64,000 nt of DNA from Verrucomicrobiia bacterium (lineage in GTDB: Bacteria > Verrucomicrobiota > Verrucomicrobiia > Limisphaerales > DASXHY01), in assembly GCA_035629175.1 (NCBI GenBank), contig DASPIL010000067.1:182234-246233 (forward strand), written 5' to 3'. A program made the translations under genes and the position numbers. Positions 53,090 to 62,855 of the stretch are shown here, one piece after another (position 1 is the first letter of the stretch; each line of letters begins with the position of its first letter). Below the pieces are notes generated by a model that searched no databases, was not told where the DNA came from, and worked only from the letters and a program-made list of their open reading frames with translations.

Positions 53090-54271
53090 ATGAAGTATCG
53101 TCGTTTCGGACGCACCAATTTGCAAATGCCGGTCCTCACGTGCGGGGGCATGCGTTTCCAATACAAATGGCAGGACGTGGAACTGAAGGATGTGCCGCGC
53201 GACAACCAGGAGAACCTTGAATCGGTGATTCATCGCGCGCTGGCCCTTGGAATCAATCACCTGGAGACCGCACGCGGTTACGGATCTTCAGAAATGCAGC
53301 TCGGACGCCTGTTGCCATCGCTCCCGCGCGAGAAAATGATCGTGCAAACCAAGGTCGCGCCGCATCGAACACCGCGCGAGTTCCTGGAGACGTTCGAGAC
53401 GTCAATGCGTTATCTCGGCCTCGAATACGTCGACCTGCTTTCTTTTCATGGCATCAACAACCGTGAACTCCTCGACTGGAGCATCCTCAACAGCGGATGC
53501 CTTAAGGCGGCGCGGCAACTGCAACGCGAAGGCCGCTGCAGGTTCATCGGCTTTTCCACGCACGCAACGACGGACATCATCCTGGACGCGATCAAGACCG
53601 ACGAATTCGATTACGTGAACCTCCATTGGTATTTCGTCAACGACCTGAACTGGCCTGCGGTTGAAGCGGCCGCGGCGCGCGACATGGGCGTGTTCATCAT
53701 CAGCCCGAACGACAAGGGCGGGAAGTTGCAGGAACCCACGCCGAAGATCCGGGAATTATGCGCGCCGTTGACGCCGATGCAATTCAACGACCTGTATTGT
53801 CTCGCGCGTCCACAGGTTCACACGCTGAGCATCGGCGCCAGTCGTCCGAGCGACTTCGACGAGCACATCGCGGCGCTGGAGCATTATGAACGTGCTGCGG
53901 AAATCACCGAGCCGATCGAGAAACGGTTGCGGGAGGAAATGCGCAGGGTGCTCGGCGACGATTGGTGCGAACGCTGGTTTCAGGGATTGCCGAACTACGT
54001 GGATGTCCCGGGACAAATCAATGTCACGGAGATCCTGCGGCTTTGGACCTATGCGAAGCCGCTGGGGCTAATGCCATGGGCGAAGATGCGTTACAACCTG
54101 CTGGGGCAGGGGGACCATTGGTTTCCGGGCGAGAACGCGGCCAAGGCTGCAGAGGTGGATCTCGCAAACGCGCTCGCACGGAGTCCGTTTGCAAAGCGCA
54201 TCGGTTCAATCCTCAAGGAAGCTCACGACAGCTACTTCGAAAAGCCCGTGGAAAGACTCAGCAAAAGCTGA
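53090..54271 (+). CDS. Aldo/keto reductase (COG1453-like) without Fe-S cysteines
   Basis: 393 aa from the ATG at 53090. The AKR barrel has [27 protein letters not shown] (Lys) and [10 protein letters not shown] (His). The tetrad Asp is replaced by Glu in LETA. The C-terminal ~90 residues align in layout with the ferredoxin-like tail of COG1453 proteins. Where those have CxxCxxCxPCP, this one reads [20 protein letters not shown] and keeps a single Cys, so it cannot bind a [4Fe-4S] cluster. Cytoplasmic; substrate unknown. Confidence 0.82.
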   Translation: MKYRRFGRTNLQMPVLTCGGMRFQYKWQDVELKDVPRDNQENLESVIHRALALGINHLETARGYGSSEMQLGRLLPSLPREKMIVQTKVAPHRTPREFLETFETSMRYLGLEYVDLLSFHGINNRELLDWSILNSGCLKAARQLQREGRCRFIGFSTHATTDIILDAIKTDEFDYVNLHWYFVNDLNWPAVEAAAARDMGVFIISPNDKGGKLQEPTPKIRELCAPLTPMQFNDLYCLARPQVHTLSIGASRPSDFDEHIAALEHYERAAEITEPIEKRLREEMRRVLGDDWCERWFQGLPNYVDVPGQINVTEILRLWTYAKPLGLMPWAKMRYNLLGQGDHWFPGENAAKAAEVDLANALARSPFAKRIGSILKEAHDSYFEKPVERLSKS

Positions 54272-54307
54272 GGGATTGTTCGGGCGAACGGCGGACCTGC
54301 GCCGGAC

Positions 54308-54490
54308 CGCTGACTTGCAGTCGCCTTACGATGATCGAACAATCGATCGCCAACAAATTGAGCGTTATGTCCGAGACGACTAAGGGGCAGAGCGCTGCAC
54401 GATTTTCGCCACCCCGCCACAAATTGAGCGCTAAGCCAACACATGCAAGCCGGCGCTCCGGTGCATGCTCGTTTGGAAACCTGTTGCGCT
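54308..54490. repeat. Copy 2 of the diverged dispersed repeat
   Basis: Contains CGCTGACTTGCAGTCGCCTT, then ACGATGATCGAACAATCGAT. After 136 bases come GCAAGCCGGCGCTCC and finally GCGCTACG. It parallels the copy at 23258-23433 with near-equal internal spacing. An internal CAAATTGAGCGyTA also occurs twice (54354, 54420). Confidence 0.5.
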
Positions 54491-54493
54491 ACG

Positions 54494-55081
54494 CTACTTC
54501 TTCGGCGCTGTGGGGGCGCCCGCATTCAACTGCGACAACACGGCGTCTGTGATGTCCTCGGCGGTTGAGTATATGACGATTGGAGTTTGATCAGCGGTCT
54601 TGCCTGCGCTGTCGAGGATCAGTGAGTAATTGCCCGCCTTTCCCTTGGATCGAACCACGGCGTAGATTTCAGTCAACAGGTTTTCCCGGACCCGGGTGCG
54701 CTGGTCGATCAGCCGGGTGCGAGCCTGGTTCTCATATTGTTCCATTGTCCGCCGGATTTCCGTGATCTCGCGCAGCTTGTCTTCGGCGGCTTTCTTTTTG
54801 CGGTCGCGTTCCTCCGACGAAAGCACCTGGTTATTGGCCTCGGAGAGCAGCGTTGTGTAGCTCTCCTTGCCCTTGTCCTCGCTTTTTTTCAAATCTTCAA
54901 AACCCGTCGCGAGTTCGGTGCGGAGACTTTGAAGCGAAAGGTCCGCCTCCTTGAACTTCCAGTAGTTCGTGAATACGCGGCTCAGGTCGACGGTGGCTGC
55001 CTTGAACTGCGCGTGCGCCACCCCCGGCAGCATGCCCAGGAGCAGGAACAGAGGAAGCCACTTGATCAGCAATCGTTTCAT
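54494..55081 (-). CDS. Skp/OmpH-family periplasmic chaperone
   Basis: 195 aa from the ATG at 55081. Signal peptide MKRLLIKWLPLFLLLGMLPG, cleavage VAHA-QFK. The mature protein begins AATVDLSRVFTNYWKFKEAD and continues with the long charged coiled coil expected of Skp tentacles, then a short C-terminal beta segment (YSLILDSAGKTADQTPIVIY). Skp holds unfolded outer-membrane proteins on their way to BamA. As is usual, it is encoded downstream of bamA, but here an SBBP-repeat gene intervenes. Confidence 0.88.
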   Translation of the reverse strand: MKRLLIKWLPLFLLLGMLPGVAHAQFKAATVDLSRVFTNYWKFKEADLSLQSLRTELATGFEDLKKSEDKGKESYTTLLSEANNQVLSSEERDRKKKAAEDKLREITEIRRTMEQYENQARTRLIDQRTRVRENLLTEIYAVVRSKGKAGNYSLILDSAGKTADQTPIVIYSTAEDITDAVLSQLNAGAPTAPKK

Positions 55082-55199
55082 AACGTCAAAACAAACTAGA
55101 ATTTGCCGCACCGGGCGAGCGTAAAAATTTTATGCCGCCGCGCGTGCAGTTCAATTCAGACATCACGCGCCGCGAATTGTTCATCCTCTTCGCGCCGGC

Positions 55200-57464
55200 T
55201 CAGGGGAATTGAATTTCCATGAGGAAGGCATCGGGGCTTTTCGTGTTCTTGCGGGAATTCCCCAGGTTCTCCTGGAACTCGAAGGGCGGGAATGTGTTCG
55301 TGACGGTGAGATTTTTGGAGGTGGTCTGGCCCCCGATCCAGGCTGTTGCATTCCCTCCAACCGACCCCACCGCGAGGGCGTTCGGAATGTCATTGCCTGT
55401 GCCGCCGAAAAGGACGGCGTTCGTGAAGGTGAGAGGGACTGTGCCCGCGGTTTCCTGCAGCGCGACGAGGAATCCATCCCGCGGCGTTCGGCCGGAGCGC
55501 CGGGCGATGGCTCCAGGAGCGCGCAGTTCCAGCGTGTTCACATTTGTGTTAAAGAGATTGTTCGCGGTGGTGAAACCCGCCACATACACCTGCTGCCGCG
55601 CTTCATCCACGGCGATGCCAGTTCCCTGGTCGTTGCCGCGGCTTCCAAATTGCGCGGAATAGACCAATGCCCCCGCCGGGTTCAGCTTGGTGACAAACGC
55701 GTGTGTGTTGAAGTCGGCACCAGGCGCGAGCGGCGTCACGATGGTGTTCGTTGGAAACACGCGGGAAAAAGTGTAGCCCGTGACGTAGGCGTTGCCCGTG
55801 GAGTCGGTCTTGATATCGGTTCCTGCGTCGTGGTCTGCCCCGCCAAGGAACGTGGAGTAAAGGATATCCGTTCCTGCAGCGTTCAGTGCGGTCACAAAAG
55901 CGTCGGTGCGAAATGACTTGCCGCGCTGCATGTTCAGGTTCGTGAACACCACAGGATTTGTCCAGGTGCTGTTGGCGACCACGAGGGCATTTTCGATGGG
56001 GAAATCACGCGATACCGTGAACCCGGTCACATAGGCCTGCCCCGACCGCACCGCAATCGCCTCGGCATTGTCCTGGTTCGTTCCGCCGAGGAACGTCGAA
56101 TACGCAGCCACCGGATTAATGAGCTCCGTCAATCGCACGACGAATGCATCCCGGCGCCCGCCATACACGGTCTGAACACCGTTGGGCACGGGATTGAAGT
56201 TTGTGGATTCCGTGAAGCCCGTGACAAACACATCGCCCGTGCCGCCATCCAATGCGATGCCTGTTCCTGAATCCCGGCGGCGTCCACCCAGCAAGACCGA
56301 GAAGTCCAGGCCGGTTCCGTCCGCGTTCACGCGTGTGACAAATGCGTTGATCGGGAAAATCCGGAACGCATTGTTGGGCCGCCCACTCTCTTCAAGCGTC
56401 GCGAGCGACAGCGGATTACCCTCTGGGACGATCGGGAAGTTCCGGGAATCGGTAAAACCTGTGACATACGCGCGTCCTGTCGCATCGACCGCCACCGACC
56501 GGGCTCCGTCATCAGTTCTGCCGCCAAGGTATGTGCGATAAATCAGCTCCCGCGTGGTGCCGCTGTACTTGGCGACGAACGCGTCACCAAAGGCGCCAAT
56601 TCCCCCGGCATAACCGGGTTGAAGCACATCTGCAGAACTGGCAAAGCGTTTCGATAAGGTTTCTCCAGCCACATAAATATTGTTTGCTGCGTCTACCGCA
56701 ATTCCCCACCCGAACTCGGCCTTTGCTCCGCCGATGAAGGTCGAAAAGCTCATTACGGGATCGATCACCAGGGCGCGGGTTGCGTCGAACTTGCCTACAG
56801 CGAAACCGATGGTGTCCCTGGAAACCATGCGATATCCACCCGATACGGGGATTCGCTTTCCAAGCTGGTCCTGATAGATGACCGGGCGATGTTGACGGAT
56901 CTGTTCTCCCGCCACTTTGATTACCAGTTCCCCGTTGCGATCAATCCGAACTGAATCGGCGCCTTCGATTCGAAACGCGATGTGTGTTGGATTCGCACCT
57001 GGTTGCAGGATGAAATCGTACTCGAGTCGCGCGTGTTGATCCGCGTAGTAAATCAGGTCGATGCCTGAATACAGTTCCGTCGCGCGCACGCGGGCGAACA
57101 GAGGCTGGCCTGTACGCCATTGCGACCGATCTGTGCCCACGAGGTAATTCACCTTGCCAGGAAGCGTTTCGATTCCCTGCAATACGCTCGTCACATCAGC
57201 GCCCACCCAACGCATCGATACCACTCGCGCAGCTTCGGCAGCGGATCTTCCAGGAAGCGTGAGTTCCGCTCCGGACGAATCGAGTGTCACCGCGCAATCC
57301 ACCCCGCGGGCGATGAACCTCTGTGAATCCAGCGATTCAAAGTACAGCGGCGCGCCCGACAAAAACTCAGCGGCGGTCTGGGAAGTTGATGACGCGTGTG
57401 CTGAAGTCAACATCGTGCCGGCGCACGTGAGCGTCAGGAGGAACTTGCTTGCTGGCCAACTCAT
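55200..57464 (-). CDS. Secreted SBBP beta-propeller repeat protein
   Basis: 754 aa from the ATG at 57464, one base after the bamA stop. A signal peptide (MSWPASKFLLTLTCAGTMLT, cleavage near AHA-SST) precedes a ~200-residue N-terminal beta domain (TELYSGIDLIYYADQHARLE, typical of SBBP proteins). At least six SBBP repeats follow, each with a strand like STFLGGTNQDNAEAIAV and a segment like GQAYVTGFTVSRDFPIEN. It is probably surface-exposed or secreted. No sorting tail is visible. The one-base spacing from bamA suggests co-translation. Confidence 0.85.
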   Translation of the reverse strand: MSWPASKFLLTLTCAGTMLTSAHASSTSQTAAEFLSGAPLYFESLDSQRFIARGVDCAVTLDSSGAELTLPGRSAAEAARVVSMRWVGADVTSVLQGIETLPGKVNYLVGTDRSQWRTGQPLFARVRATELYSGIDLIYYADQHARLEYDFILQPGANPTHIAFRIEGADSVRIDRNGELVIKVAGEQIRQHRPVIYQDQLGKRIPVSGGYRMVSRDTIGFAVGKFDATRALVIDPVMSFSTFIGGAKAEFGWGIAVDAANNIYVAGETLSKRFASSADVLQPGYAGGIGAFGDAFVAKYSGTTRELIYRTYLGGRTDDGARSVAVDATGRAYVTGFTDSRNFPIVPEGNPLSLATLEESGRPNNAFRIFPINAFVTRVNADGTGLDFSVLLGGRRRDSGTGIALDGGTGDVFVTGFTESTNFNPVPNGVQTVYGGRRDAFVVRLTELINPVAAYSTFLGGTNQDNAEAIAVRSGQAYVTGFTVSRDFPIENALVVANSTWTNPVVFTNLNMQRGKSFRTDAFVTALNAAGTDILYSTFLGGADHDAGTDIKTDSTGNAYVTGYTFSRVFPTNTIVTPLAPGADFNTHAFVTKLNPAGALVYSAQFGSRGNDQGTGIAVDEARQQVYVAGFTTANNLFNTNVNTLELRAPGAIARRSGRTPRDGFLVALQETAGTVPLTFTNAVLFGGTGNDIPNALAVGSVGGNATAWIGGQTTSKNLTVTNTFPPFEFQENLGNSRKNTKSPDAFLMEIQFP

Positions 57465-57465
57465 A

Positions 57466-59901
57466 TTAAAAGGGTCGTTCAAACCCAACGCCAAACTGGA
57501 ACCGCCCTGAGCCGCTGTTGTGGCGGTCGTGCTGGATTGGTATGCCATAATCCAGGCGCAGCGGGCCGATCGGCAGATTCAGGCGCAATCCAATGCCCCA
57601 GTTGTCGTTGTAGTCAGTGAAGTCGTACGAGTACGCGTCATACATCACATTGCCCATGTCGTAGAACAAAGCGAAGCGCAGACGATCAATGATGGGCAGG
57701 CTGTATTCTGCAGACGCAAAGTAATACGTATTGCCGCCGATGGGCTCGCGTGAACGCGGCGGTTCGCCGGTCTCGCGGGGACTGATGCTCCGATACCGAT
57801 ATCCGCGCAGTGAGTAGAGGCCGCCGAGATAATAACGATCGTAGAAGGGCACGCTGTCATCGCTGCCGTAAGCGTCGCCAACGCCCGTGCCGCCCAGGAG
57901 TTCGAGCACATGGCCGCTGAACAGGCCGCGGAAATACCAATGGGTCTTCAGTTCGGCCTTGTAATATTCCTTCTCGCCCGGGAATGGTCCCGCCAGTTCC
58001 ACCAGGATCTCAGTGCGCTGTCCCTTGTCCGGCAAGGTCGTGCTGTTGCGTGTGTCGTACGCCAGCGAAAGCTCAACCTTGGAAAGCAGCGAGCTGCCGT
58101 CCTCTTCCCACAAATCGTCCGGAATTCGGGGCCGGGGCTCGCCAGGATAATGGCCCGGCTCAACGGGCAAGTGGCCGTTGAAGTCGATCCCGACATTCTC
58201 GATGCGGTAACCAATGCTGCCGATCAGGAAGTCGCTCCCCAGCGCGCGAGTCAAGTTGACGTGGCCGCCTGAGCGGGTCTCGTTGTAAAGATTCTCAAGG
58301 CTTTGGAAGTTCAGCTCGCGATGATAGAGGTCAACACCCAAAGCGAGTTTGCGTCCGAGAAACCAGGGCTCCACAAACGAGGCGAGATAATCCTGGCGGC
58401 GTGTGCCCAGCTGCATGCGCAAGCGAAGCTTCTGTCCCGCGCCTGTGAAGTTGGGTGGATTGAACAGGTCGAAGTTGCCCTGCGTGATTTCTGCAAAGCC
58501 TACGAGTGAGTCGACGGAGCTGAACCCCGCGCCCATGCTGAGGTTGCCCGTGTTCTTTTCCTCGACACTGATGACGAGGTTCTTGCGCGTGGGAACATCG
58601 GTGGGCTCCGGCCGCGCGTCGACCTTCTCAAAATACTGCAATCCCTCGAGACGCTGACGGCTCAGGCGCACTCGGACCATGTCGAAGGTTTCGCCAGGGG
58701 TGACAGCCAGTTCGCGGCGAATGACGCGATCCTTCGTTTTGTTGTTCCCGCGGATTTCGATCTTCTCGATGTAAGAGGGCTGTCCTTCCTCGATCTTGAA
58801 CTCGAGGTCCATCGTGCCGGTGTCCGTGTTCGGGATGCGGCTGACGTTGAGGTTGCGCGAGACATCGAGGTAACCGCGCGCGCCGTAGAAATCTTCGATT
58901 TGCTGGACGTCATCCTGATAACCCTTGGGCGTGAAGACATCGCCGACGTCCATTCGAAGGCCGTTCGAGCCCAGAGGTGTCTTGTTCAGCAACACGCCGC
59001 GCGGCTGGAGGGCGCGCAAGCCTTCCGCAATCTGTTCATCCGTGAAGAGTTCGTTGCCCGTGATGTTCACCGAGCCAACGCGGTATTGCTGGCCTTCATA
59101 CACGATGAAGTGAACGATCATTTTTCGCGCGGAAGGATATTCAAACTGAACGTCCTTCAACTCGAAATCGATGTAGCCCTTGCTGCGGTAGAACTCTGCC
59201 AGGCGCTCCTTGTCGTCTTCAAACTGGTCGTCCTTGAACACCCCGCTGCCTGTGATCCAGGAGAACATCCAGCGCTTGCGGGTCTTGATGGCTTTGCGAA
59301 GTTCGCGCTGGCTGAAGGCATTCGCGCCGTCAAACTGCACGGCCCGGATCTTCACCTTGACGCCTTCCTTGATTTCAAAGGTCGCTGTCGCGCGGCCCGT
59401 GTCGGCATCAATGTCAGTGATGTATTTGATCTCAGTGCCGGGATACCCGGCCTTTTGATACATCTTCTGCAGCTCCTGCGTGTCGGTGAAAAGCTTCCGT
59501 TCGTCCAGGGGCTCGCCCACCTTCGAAGTGATCCGCCGCTGCAGCTTGCTGTTGCTGTAACGGGTGTTCCCTTGAAAATTAATGTCGGTCAGGCGCGGCT
59601 TCGATTGAACGACGTAGGTGAGCACCACGCCTTCCTGCGTGGGTTCTTCGGTGACGCGAATGTTGTAGAACTGGCCGGTGCCGTAAAGATTCCGGATGTC
59701 ATCATCGACCGCGAGCCGGCGATAGGGATCGTTCGGCTTGACGCGAATATTCGCGCGGATCAGTTGATCGCTGACTTCCTGCGGGCCGACGTGGCGGATT
59801 TCGATGCGGGCGACTTTGAGAGAGGAGGGCTGTGCCCATGCGACGGGCATACAGGAAAGACAGAAAGACAGCCCGCAAAGGCAAAGCAGTGATTTTCTCA
59901 T
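57466..59901 (-). CDS. bamA: BamA, outer-membrane protein assembly factor
   Basis: 811 aa from the ATG at 59901; a TTG two codons earlier is also possible. Signal peptide ends near VAWA-QPS. Five POTRA domains cover ~25-430 (VARIEIRHVGPQEVSDQLIR, TDINFQGNTRYSNSKLQRRI, VKIRAVQFDGANAFSQRELR and so on). The Omp85 barrel follows, with YYLGGLYSLRGYRYRSISPR (the conserved VRGF/Y-type loop) and a final ...FGVGFERPF. Essential for inserting outer-membrane proteins. It lies directly downstream of dnaB, with a 2-base gap or slight overlap depending on the start. Confidence 0.96.
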   Translation of the reverse strand: MRKSLLCLCGLSFCLSCMPVAWAQPSSLKVARIEIRHVGPQEVSDQLIRANIRVKPNDPYRRLAVDDDIRNLYGTGQFYNIRVTEEPTQEGVVLTYVVQSKPRLTDINFQGNTRYSNSKLQRRITSKVGEPLDERKLFTDTQELQKMYQKAGYPGTEIKYITDIDADTGRATATFEIKEGVKVKIRAVQFDGANAFSQRELRKAIKTRKRWMFSWITGSGVFKDDQFEDDKERLAEFYRSKGYIDFELKDVQFEYPSARKMIVHFIVYEGQQYRVGSVNITGNELFTDEQIAEGLRALQPRGVLLNKTPLGSNGLRMDVGDVFTPKGYQDDVQQIEDFYGARGYLDVSRNLNVSRIPNTDTGTMDLEFKIEEGQPSYIEKIEIRGNNKTKDRVIRRELAVTPGETFDMVRVRLSRQRLEGLQYFEKVDARPEPTDVPTRKNLVISVEEKNTGNLSMGAGFSSVDSLVGFAEITQGNFDLFNPPNFTGAGQKLRLRMQLGTRRQDYLASFVEPWFLGRKLALGVDLYHRELNFQSLENLYNETRSGGHVNLTRALGSDFLIGSIGYRIENVGIDFNGHLPVEPGHYPGEPRPRIPDDLWEEDGSSLLSKVELSLAYDTRNSTTLPDKGQRTEILVELAGPFPGEKEYYKAELKTHWYFRGLFSGHVLELLGGTGVGDAYGSDDSVPFYDRYYLGGLYSLRGYRYRSISPRETGEPPRSREPIGGNTYYFASAEYSLPIIDRLRFALFYDMGNVMYDAYSYDFTDYNDNWGIGLRLNLPIGPLRLDYGIPIQHDRHNSGSGRFQFGVGFERPF

Positions 59902-59903
59902 CG

Positions 59904-61367
59904 TCAATTATGCACGTCGTCGTCGCTGATCTTGGCCGCATTCTCAAAACGGGTGAATGATCGCAGGAACGTGAGGTTCACGTCGCCGGTCGGGCCGTTG
60001 CGCTGCTTGGCGATCAACAGGTTCACCGCCACCGCGTCTTCCGTCTCGCCCGCGTTCGTCGGGTTGTCGTCGTCCTCGCCGCTGCTCGGCTTGTAGAGCA
60101 GCCCGATGAGGTCGGCGTCCTGTTCGATGGAGCCGGATTCGCGAAGGTCGGACATGCGCGGTTTGCGGCTCTTGTCCTTTTCCATCTCGCGGTTTAACTG
60201 GCTCAAAACAATGATCGGAACCTCGAGTTCCTTGGCCAGCGATTTGATGCCGCTCGAGATATCCGCAATCTCCTGCTGCCGGTTTTCTGCCCGGCGCGCA
60301 GTAGAATGGAGAAGCTGCAGATAATCAATCACGAAAAGCTTGATGCCATGCTGCTGGTGCATGCGCCGCGCCTTCGCGCGCAATTGCAAAATGGAGAGAC
60401 CAGACGAGTCATCAATGAACAGCGGCGCAGTCGCCAGCTTGCCCGCCGAACCTGTCAGCTTCGGGAAGTCGCGCTCCGCAAGAAATCCGTCGCGAACGTT
60501 TCGCATGTTCACGCGCGAGCGCGAGCACAACATGCGCAACACCAGCGATTCGGCCGTCATTTCCAGGCTGAACACGCCGACGGGCAATTTGTGATCGATC
60601 GACACATGCTCGGCGATATTCATGGCGAGTGAGGTCTTGCCCATTGAAGGGCGAGCTGCGATGACAATCATTTCCCCCGCGTGCAGGCCGCTCGTCATTT
60701 TGTCGAGATCGCTGAATCCCGTCGGGACGCCCGTCAGCATTCCCTGACGCTGATGGTACTCCTCGATCGTGTTGATGGCCTTCTTGACGAGATCCTTGAT
60801 CGTGTCGTTTTCGCCCGTTACGCGCGCTTCGCTGATCTTCAGGATGTCGCGCTCGACTTCATCCATGAGCGCGTCGATTTCGCCTTCATAGTCATACACA
60901 CGGCCGACTACGTCGGTACAGGTATGGATCATTTTCCGCAGCAGGTACTTCTCGTACACGATATCCATGTAGTACGAGAGGTTGGCGGCAGATGGCACCG
61001 TGTCGGGAAGAGAAGCCAGATAGGACACCCCGCCGACCTGCTCGAGCAGCTGCCTGTCCTTGAGGTTTTGCTGCAGCGTGATGACATCGATCGCTTGGCG
61101 CTTGTCGAACATGTCCGAAAGCGTGTTGTAAATCGTCTGGTGGCGGAGGTCGTAGAAGATTTCACCGCCCTGCTTGAACTTTTGGATGCAATCGCCCAGG
61201 CATTCGTTGGGCGACAGCAGCACGCAACCGAGCACGCCCTGTTCGGCTTCCGGGGAATGGGGCGGCAGGCGATCCACGCTCGTTGCGGCGCTGCTGCTGC
61301 GTCGAACGCGTTTGCTGCGCTTCAAATCCGTCGAGCGGGCGCCATCATCGGAAACCGAATCAATCAT
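59904..61367 (-). CDS. dnaB: Replicative DNA helicase DnaB
   Basis: 487 aa. The N-terminal primase-interacting domain starts LPPHSPEAEQGVLGCVLLSP. The RecA-like domain has Walker A ARPSMGKTSLAMNIAEH, LPVGVFSLEMTAESLVLRML, Walker B LFVIDYLQLLHSTARRAENR and PIIVLSQLNREMEKDKSRKP. No intein is present. The N-terminal ~35 residues are basic and variable. DnaB with DciA in the same window fits the DciA-type loading system. Confidence 0.97.
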   Translation of the reverse strand: MIDSVSDDGARSTDLKRSKRVRRSSSAATSVDRLPPHSPEAEQGVLGCVLLSPNECLGDCIQKFKQGGEIFYDLRHQTIYNTLSDMFDKRQAIDVITLQQNLKDRQLLEQVGGVSYLASLPDTVPSAANLSYYMDIVYEKYLLRKMIHTCTDVVGRVYDYEGEIDALMDEVERDILKISEARVTGENDTIKDLVKKAINTIEEYHQRQGMLTGVPTGFSDLDKMTSGLHAGEMIVIAARPSMGKTSLAMNIAEHVSIDHKLPVGVFSLEMTAESLVLRMLCSRSRVNMRNVRDGFLAERDFPKLTGSAGKLATAPLFIDDSSGLSILQLRAKARRMHQQHGIKLFVIDYLQLLHSTARRAENRQQEIADISSGIKSLAKELEVPIIVLSQLNREMEKDKSRKPRMSDLRESGSIEQDADLIGLLYKPSSGEDDDNPTNAGETEDAVAVNLLIAKQRNGPTGDVNLTFLRSFTRFENAAKISDDDVHN

Positions 61368-61461
61368 GGCCGACTAGAAAAACAGAATTCCGCGGCGGGT
61401 TCAAACCGGACTTGCTGGATTTTATTGGCAGGTTCTTAACATACGGTAGTAGCCTTCGCCC

Positions 61462-62358
61462 ATGCTCACGCTGGAATACCTGGCCGAATTGCTGGAGCAA
61501 CATCGAGCCGCGGCTTCAATGCCGGTGAAATCGTTTGCAATCGGTGGACGCTTCTTCGACTTCACAATCGAGCCTTCGATCATGGGCGTGATCAATCTTT
61601 CGGCGGATTCGTGGTATCGCGAAAGTGTCTGCCTCAGCACGGAAAGCGCAGTGCGGCGAGCCCATGTGTTGCGAGCGCAGGGTGCGGACTTGGTCGACAT
61701 TGGCGCCGAGTCGACGCTTGCGAATGCCGCGCGTGCGGATGACGCGGCGCAGAACAGCCGGCTGCTTCCCGTGATCCGCGAACTCCGCGCCGCAGGGATT
61801 CCATTGTCGGTTGAAACGTATGAACCCGCCGTGACGCGCGCCTGCCTTGAAGCGGGGGCGGCCGTCTTGAACCTCACGGGCAGTGATCGATCGGACGAAT
61901 TATTCCGAATGGTGGCGGATCACGACGCTGCCGTGATCATTTGTTATGTGGAAGGCCGCAACGTGCGGGAGGTTGGCGATTTCGATTTCAGCGCGGATCC
62001 AGTTGAGCGCATGCGCGAGTACTTTGCGCGGCAGATTGACGCCGCCCAACGCAACGGTGTGGAAAGGATCTTCATCGATCCCGGCCTTGGATTTTATTAT
62101 CGCAACCTGCAGGACAGCGCGGTGCGGGTGCGGCATCAGATGACAGTGTTTTTGAACACGTTTCGACTGCGCGAACTGGGATATCCCATCTGCCACGCGC
62201 TGCCGCACGCGTTCGAGTATTTTCGCGAGGAAGTGCGGATTGCCGAGCCGTTCTTCGCGGTTCTGGCGAGCCTTGGAAAAACGAATCTTTTCCGAACGCA
62301 CGAAGTCCCGCGGGTGAAGGGAGTGCTCGACACGATGAAAGTATTCGGCAAGGCCTGA
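61462..62358 (+). CDS. Divergent dihydropteroate-synthase-like (pterin-binding) protein
   Basis: 298 aa, TIM-barrel pterin-binding fold. Recognisable pieces are IMGVINLSADSWYRESVCLS, GADLVDIGAESTLANAARAD, GIPLSVETYEPAVTRACLEA, FIDPGLGFYYRN and FRTHEVPRVKGVLDTMKVFG. In folate FolP the first motif is NVTPDSFSDGG and the third is DPGxGFGKT. Here the Thr-Pro, the glycine loop and the catalytic Lys are changed, while the terminal (R/S)xH is kept. It may act on another pterin or be a DHPS-like protein with a different role. It is divergent from dnaB. Confidence 0.75.
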   Translation: MLTLEYLAELLEQHRAAASMPVKSFAIGGRFFDFTIEPSIMGVINLSADSWYRESVCLSTESAVRRAHVLRAQGADLVDIGAESTLANAARADDAAQNSRLLPVIRELRAAGIPLSVETYEPAVTRACLEAGAAVLNLTGSDRSDELFRMVADHDAAVIICYVEGRNVREVGDFDFSADPVERMREYFARQIDAAQRNGVERIFIDPGLGFYYRNLQDSAVRVRHQMTVFLNTFRLRELGYPICHALPHAFEYFREEVRIAEPFFAVLASLGKTNLFRTHEVPRVKGVLDTMKVFGKA

Positions 62359-62806
62359 GCAAAGGCGAGCGTGTGTCCATTCCACGATTCTTTCCGGGCG
62401 GCAAGGATGCGCGCCCTCTACGTCAGGCAGGGATGCCTGACGCTACGAAAGGCGTGTGGCGGCAGGCATCCTGCCTGCCGTAAAGCCGGGCTTCCAGCCC
62501 GGCGGGAGGAACCTCAGGCACGGAGAAGCGCGATGAGCAAAGGCGAGCGTGTGTCGCGTTCCACGATTCTTTCCGGGCGGCAAGGATGCGCGCCCTCTAC
62601 GTCAGGCAGAGATGCCTGACGCTACGAAGGGCGTGTAGCGGCAGGCATCCTGCCTGCCGTAGAGCCGGGCTTCCAGCCCGGCGGGAGGAACCTCACGCAC
62701 GGAGAAACGCGATGAGCAAAGGCGAGCGTGTGTCGCATTCCACGATTCTCTCCGGGCGGCAAGGATGCACGCCCTCTACGTCAGGCAGGGATGCCTGACG
62801 CTACGA
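62357..62806. repeat. Tandem array of 178-179-bp palindrome-rich units, left part (about 2.5 copies)
   Basis: Units begin with GAGCAAAGGCGAGCG at 62357, 62535 and 62714 (periods 178 and 179). Each holds three hairpins: GTCAGGCA-ggga-TGCCTGAC, GGCAGG-cat-CCTGCC, and GCCGGGCT-tcc-AGCCCGGC. These are REP/BIME-like elements of the type mobilised by RAYT transposases. The third copy breaks off after GCTACG at about 62806, where the RAYT cassette begins. Copies differ by a few substitutions only. Confidence 0.9.
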
Positions 62807-62855
62807 TCTCTAAAATCGTCTTGCCGCGCACAATTCACGGACGCAGTTTGTTGCC

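Noticed and set aside
62371..62798. Repeated small ORFs (about 70 codons) such as MRALYVRQGCLTL...
   Set aside because: They are translations of the REP units themselves, present in several frames; no ribosome-binding site or protein-like conservation beyond the DNA repeat.
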